From assembly GCA_947306845.1 (NCBI GenBank), contig CAMZHP010000034.1:1-16777 (forward strand): a stretch of 16,777 nucleotides of DNA, written 5' to 3'. Positions within the stretch are counted from its first letter, which is position 1, and every line of letters starts with the position of its first letter. Of the stretch, positions 14,961 to 16,777 are shown piece by piece. The stretch is from an uncultured Prevotellaceae bacterium (GTDB taxonomy: Bacteria; Bacteroidota; Bacteroidia; Bacteroidales; Bacteroidaceae). The notes beneath the pieces are model-generated. The model was not told the origin of the DNA, did not search any database, and saw only the letters and a list, made by a program, of their open reading frames with translations. The translations under genes and the position numbers were made by a program.

Positions 14961-15054
14961 GAAAAATGATTGTTCGCAGATTTGGGTAGTATGTTTGCAA
15001 AGATAATCTTTTGCCAATAATTACTCAAATTTCATACAATCATTTTTCATGAGA
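14955..15054. repeat. Perfect 19-bp inverted repeat flanking a promoter: candidate invertible (phase-variable) promoter
   Basis: The left arm TCTCATGAAAAATGATTGT (14955-14973) is the exact reverse complement of 15036-15054. The 62-bp segment between them (14974-15035) holds a full Bacteroidetes promoter pointing left at the dockerin-like/pectate lyase operon. This matches the design of invertible promoters that control capsule and surface loci in Bacteroidetes. The downstream arm includes the ATG of the dockerin-like gene, so inversion would leave the start codon intact. No recombinase gene is in the window. The repeat is certain; inversion is inferred. Confidence 0.75.
14998..15029 (-). promoter_or_regulatory. 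Promoter of the dockerin-like/pectate lyase operon, within the inverted-repeat segment
   Basis: On the minus strand, TTTG (15026-15029), a 20-bp spacer and TATCTTTG (14998-15005) match the Bacteroidetes -33/-7 consensus closely. Transcription would start near 14991, giving a leader of about 30 nt that contains the downstream repeat arm and ends at the ATG at 14960. Confidence 0.82.
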
Positions 15055-15086
15055 TTCACGAAATCGTTTGCATAAACAGCCAACGG

Positions 15087-16346
15087 CTATTTGACGCTGT
15101 TGCAGCGGTCAGTATAGAAACGGCGCAGTTCCGACCACTTATAATAGGGATATTGGTCTGTGGCAATGGGCAACTTGGCTTCACAGCCGTTGAGCAGGCA
15201 TTTCACGAGAATGTCCTTTCCTTTTTTGCTCTTGTAGAATATCAGCTGAAAGTTGGAGCCCTTGCAGGTTTCCCAGTTCTGATAGCAGTTCTTCACCTCG
15301 TATGGGTCTTCGGGGTCGAGGTCGGCTCCGTTGATACCCATGAGCACGGTGAGGGGACCGAGGCAGGTGTCATGCCCGAAGCGCAGGTCGGAGAGGTGGT
15401 CGCTGCTTCCGTCAATCACGGCATCCGCCTTCTTGATGACGTCCTCCAGGATGGGAATCATTTGGTATTGGGGGGAGAACACCCAGGAGTAGGAGCCCAG
15501 GTTGGAACCTTCCCATTCCTTGACAATCTCTTCATCGCTGACGATATTGTCCATCATACCCTCGTGGTTGATATTGGGCAGGGAGGTGTAGAGATTGAGC
15601 AGGTCGCTGCCGATCTGGTTGGCATTCTTGGGAAGGCTGTCAGTACTGATCAGGACGCGTGAGGCTACCTTCTCCCTGAGTCCTTCGATTTTCTTGAACT
15701 GATCCTGGTTCTTCTCATACTTGGGCTTGGTTCTTGGATAATTGTGCTTGATAGGATTTTGCCTGTCAGTGGGCACCACGCCGTCGAGGGTAAAACGGGA
15801 GGACTGCTCGCGGATCTCCAGTTTGGGATTGCATTGCGTCAGCTCCTGGCAGAATGAGGCCATGCTGATGACGCATCGGCCCGTCAGGGATGATATGGCG
15901 TACACATTGCCGCCTTTCTTGAACACCTCTGGGAAATTGTTGTACATGGTGCGTGCAATGTATTGGTGCTGGTCCCAGCCCAGTTGGGTGAGTTCGCTGA
16001 CACCTGTCATGAGCTCTTCTTTGAGGGCCATGAATTTCTTGTAGAAAGCCTCGCCTTCCGAGGTGAGAAGGTGTTTCTCATGAGCCGCGGTGAATACCCT
16101 GTCCAAATCTTTGTATAATTGGTCGGTCCAGTAATATCGTGAGCCATGACGGCCGTAATGGCTGATGTAAAAGGGCTTGTAACCCTTCGGGGCTTTGGTC
16201 ATCTTGTACGCCTCGAATGAATACGGATAATCCATGCCGTATGCCTTTCGGGGGTCTTTTTTGAGCTGATCCATGGCAGAATTGCTTTGTCCAAATGCAG
16301 TGAGGGCAATCAGCACCAAAAATAGGGTCGAAATAATTTTTCTCAT
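15087..16346 (-). CDS. Secreted histidine-type phosphatase (phytase/MINPP-like, histidine acid phosphatase clade)
   Basis: Clade-2 histidine phosphatases remove phosphate from phosphomonoesters, with phytate or inositol phosphates as common substrates. From the ATG at 16346 it has 419 residues: signal peptide MRKIISTLFLVLIALTAFGQ; the phosphohistidine motif YISHYGRHGSR (60-70, nucleophile His67); a downstream active-site Arg157 in SSLTGRC; and the distal HD pair in RFGHDTCLGPL (322-331). MINPP enzymes usually have HAE at the distal site, so HDT here is more like bacterial phytases or acid phosphatases. Several Cys residues suit an exported protein. The frame extends to 16433, but that would overlap the promoter, so the ATG at 16346 is preferred. 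It is transcribed towards the pectate lyase operon, with 126 bp and no convincing terminator between. Confidence 0.86.
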   Translation of the reverse strand: MRKIISTLFLVLIALTAFGQSNSAMDQLKKDPRKAYGMDYPYSFEAYKMTKAPKGYKPFYISHYGRHGSRYYWTDQLYKDLDRVFTAAHEKHLLTSEGEAFYKKFMALKEELMTGVSELTQLGWDQHQYIARTMYNNFPEVFKKGGNVYAISSLTGRCVISMASFCQELTQCNPKLEIREQSSRFTLDGVVPTDRQNPIKHNYPRTKPKYEKNQDQFKKIEGLREKVASRVLISTDSLPKNANQIGSDLLNLYTSLPNINHEGMMDNIVSDEEIVKEWEGSNLGSYSWVFSPQYQMIPILEDVIKKADAVIDGSSDHLSDLRFGHDTCLGPLTVLMGINGADLDPEDPYEVKNCYQNWETCKGSNFQLIFYKSKKGKDILVKCLLNGCEAKLPIATDQYPYYKWSELRRFYTDRCNSVK

Positions 16347-16414
16347 TGTTGAATAAATTAGAAGTAATGAATAGAAATCACTTTTAGTCAGAGTGTTCTG
16401 ATAGTTGTCGGCTT

Positions 16415-16445
16415 CAAAGTTACTAATAATCATCCGAACATCAAA
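16415..16445 (-). promoter_or_regulatory. Promoter of the histidine-type phosphatase gene
   Basis: On the minus strand, TTTG (16442-16445), a 19-bp spacer and TAACTTTG (16415-16422) fit the Bacteroidetes consensus. The leader to the ATG at 16346 would be about 60 nt. This also argues against the upstream start at 16433. Confidence 0.78.
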
Positions 16446-16549
16446 AAGATTTGTCAGTTTTGTGTCGCCTGCCCTGTTCGTTTAGTGAAAAAAACGGGCC
16501 GCAACAGTTGCTTTTTTGCTTTTTGTGTATGATAATCCCATTTTTTATG

Positions 16550-16557
16550 TAATTTTG
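16550..16557 (+). promoter_or_regulatory. Possible -7 element for the rightward frame at the window edge
   Basis: TAATTTTG fits TAnnTTTG and would give a leader of about 50 nt to the ATG at 16616. The best upstream TTTG (16522-16525) is 24 bp away, longer than usual. Confidence 0.4.
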
Positions 16558-16615
16558 CAGATGAAAGGTGCAACTCTTCTGTGAGTATAACTATTTTGCC
16601 TTTTATTGATTGAAA

Positions 16616-16777
16616 ATGATATCTAAGAATCAGTTTCTTCATGGTTTTGGCTTCATAGTCATCCTATTGGATTTGGTCAGGTTTGTGTTCCCTTCTGTGG
16701 CAGGCTAGCTCCACCATCCCATAGGTGAGGATGCCGTATGTGCCGATTCTTTGGTGGCAGACTCTTTGAAAACTGAC
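16616..16777 (+). pseudogene. 5' end of a rightward reading frame, signal-peptide-like, with an in-frame amber codon
   Basis: From the ATG at 16616 the frame reads MISKNQFLHGFGFIVILLDL and continues hydrophobically to SVAG, resembling a signal peptide. It then meets TAG at 16706-16708. The same frame stays open for 23 more codons to the window edge and reads like ordinary coding sequence (GEDAVCADSLVADSLKTD), while the other two frames are stopped. Either the gene is broken, the TAG is a sequence error, or the true start lies further right. Too little is visible to name a family. Confidence 0.35.

Larger units (their letters stand above)
16347..16615. other. Divergent intergenic region with no supported gene
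   Basis: The leftward phosphatase promoter and a possible rightward promoter lie here. Between them, 16471-16500 holds an imperfect inverted repeat (GCCCTGTT with AACGGGC, one bulge). Next is an 11-base palindrome GCAACAGTTGC (16501-16511) followed by TTTTTTG. These could be an operator or a weak terminator; I cannot decide. The region is AT-rich, and no open frame here looks like protein. Confidence 0.6.

Noticed and set aside
14961..15017. Upstream start for the dockerin-like gene
   Set aside because: The extra residues would precede a clear signal peptide and cover the promoter and repeat segment.
15081..15091. AGCC/GGCT hairpin at the phosphatase stop as a terminator
   Set aside because: Four-base stem and no proper T-tract on the minus strand, so I do not call a terminator here.
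16454..16642. Minus-strand frame of 62 codons upstream of the phosphatase
   Set aside because: Lys-rich, AT-driven sequence across an intergenic region, overlapping a possible plus-strand promoter and start.

Overview
The window looks like chromosomal DNA from a Bacteroidales bacterium, most likely Prevotellaceae (Prevotella or Segatella type). This rests on four things: a PorQ-type type IX secretion protein, promoters of the Bacteroidetes TTTG / TAnnTTTG form, secreted multidomain proteins with Prevotella-style modules, and the gene sets around cmk and the polyprenyl synthetase. No rRNA, tRNA, CRISPR array, transposase or integrase was seen.

Layout. (1) 1-2440 (+): the 3' part of a secreted C10 (streptopain-like) cysteine peptidase with a C-terminal sorting domain. 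It ends at a strong bidirectional terminator. (2) 4149-2506 (-): a porQ-cmk operon. (3) 4342-8801 (+): a tight five-gene cluster of TonB-like energy transducer, polyprenyl diphosphate synthase, conserved unknown protein, TatD-family metal hydrolase and PagL-like lipid A deacylase. Several of its genes abut or overlap. (4) 8949-11011 (+): a two-gene, translationally coupled pair of a beta-keto acid cleavage enzyme (BKACE/DUF849) and a four-carbon acid sugar kinase (DUF1537), ending in a hairpin terminator. (5) 14960-11107 (-): a secreted protein with two dockerin-like calcium repeats, then a large secreted family 1 pectate lyase. (6) 16346-15087 (-): a secreted histidine-type phosphatase of the phytase/MINPP kind. 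(7) 16347-16777: an intergenic region with promoter-like elements on both strands and the 5' end of a rightward reading frame interrupted by an amber codon.

The most notable signal is at 14955-15054. A perfect 19-bp inverted repeat flanks a 62-bp segment that carries a textbook Bacteroidetes promoter (TTTG, 20-bp spacer, TATCTTTG) driving the dockerin-like/pectate lyase operon. This is the architecture of an invertible, phase-variable promoter. In the orientation given, the operon is ON. Inverted, the promoter would fire into the 3' end of the phosphatase gene in antisense. No recombinase is encoded here, so one would have to act in trans.

The second item of interest is the BKACE/DUF1537 kinase pair, which has no transporter, dehydrogenase or regulator beside it and whose substrate cannot be read from the sequence.
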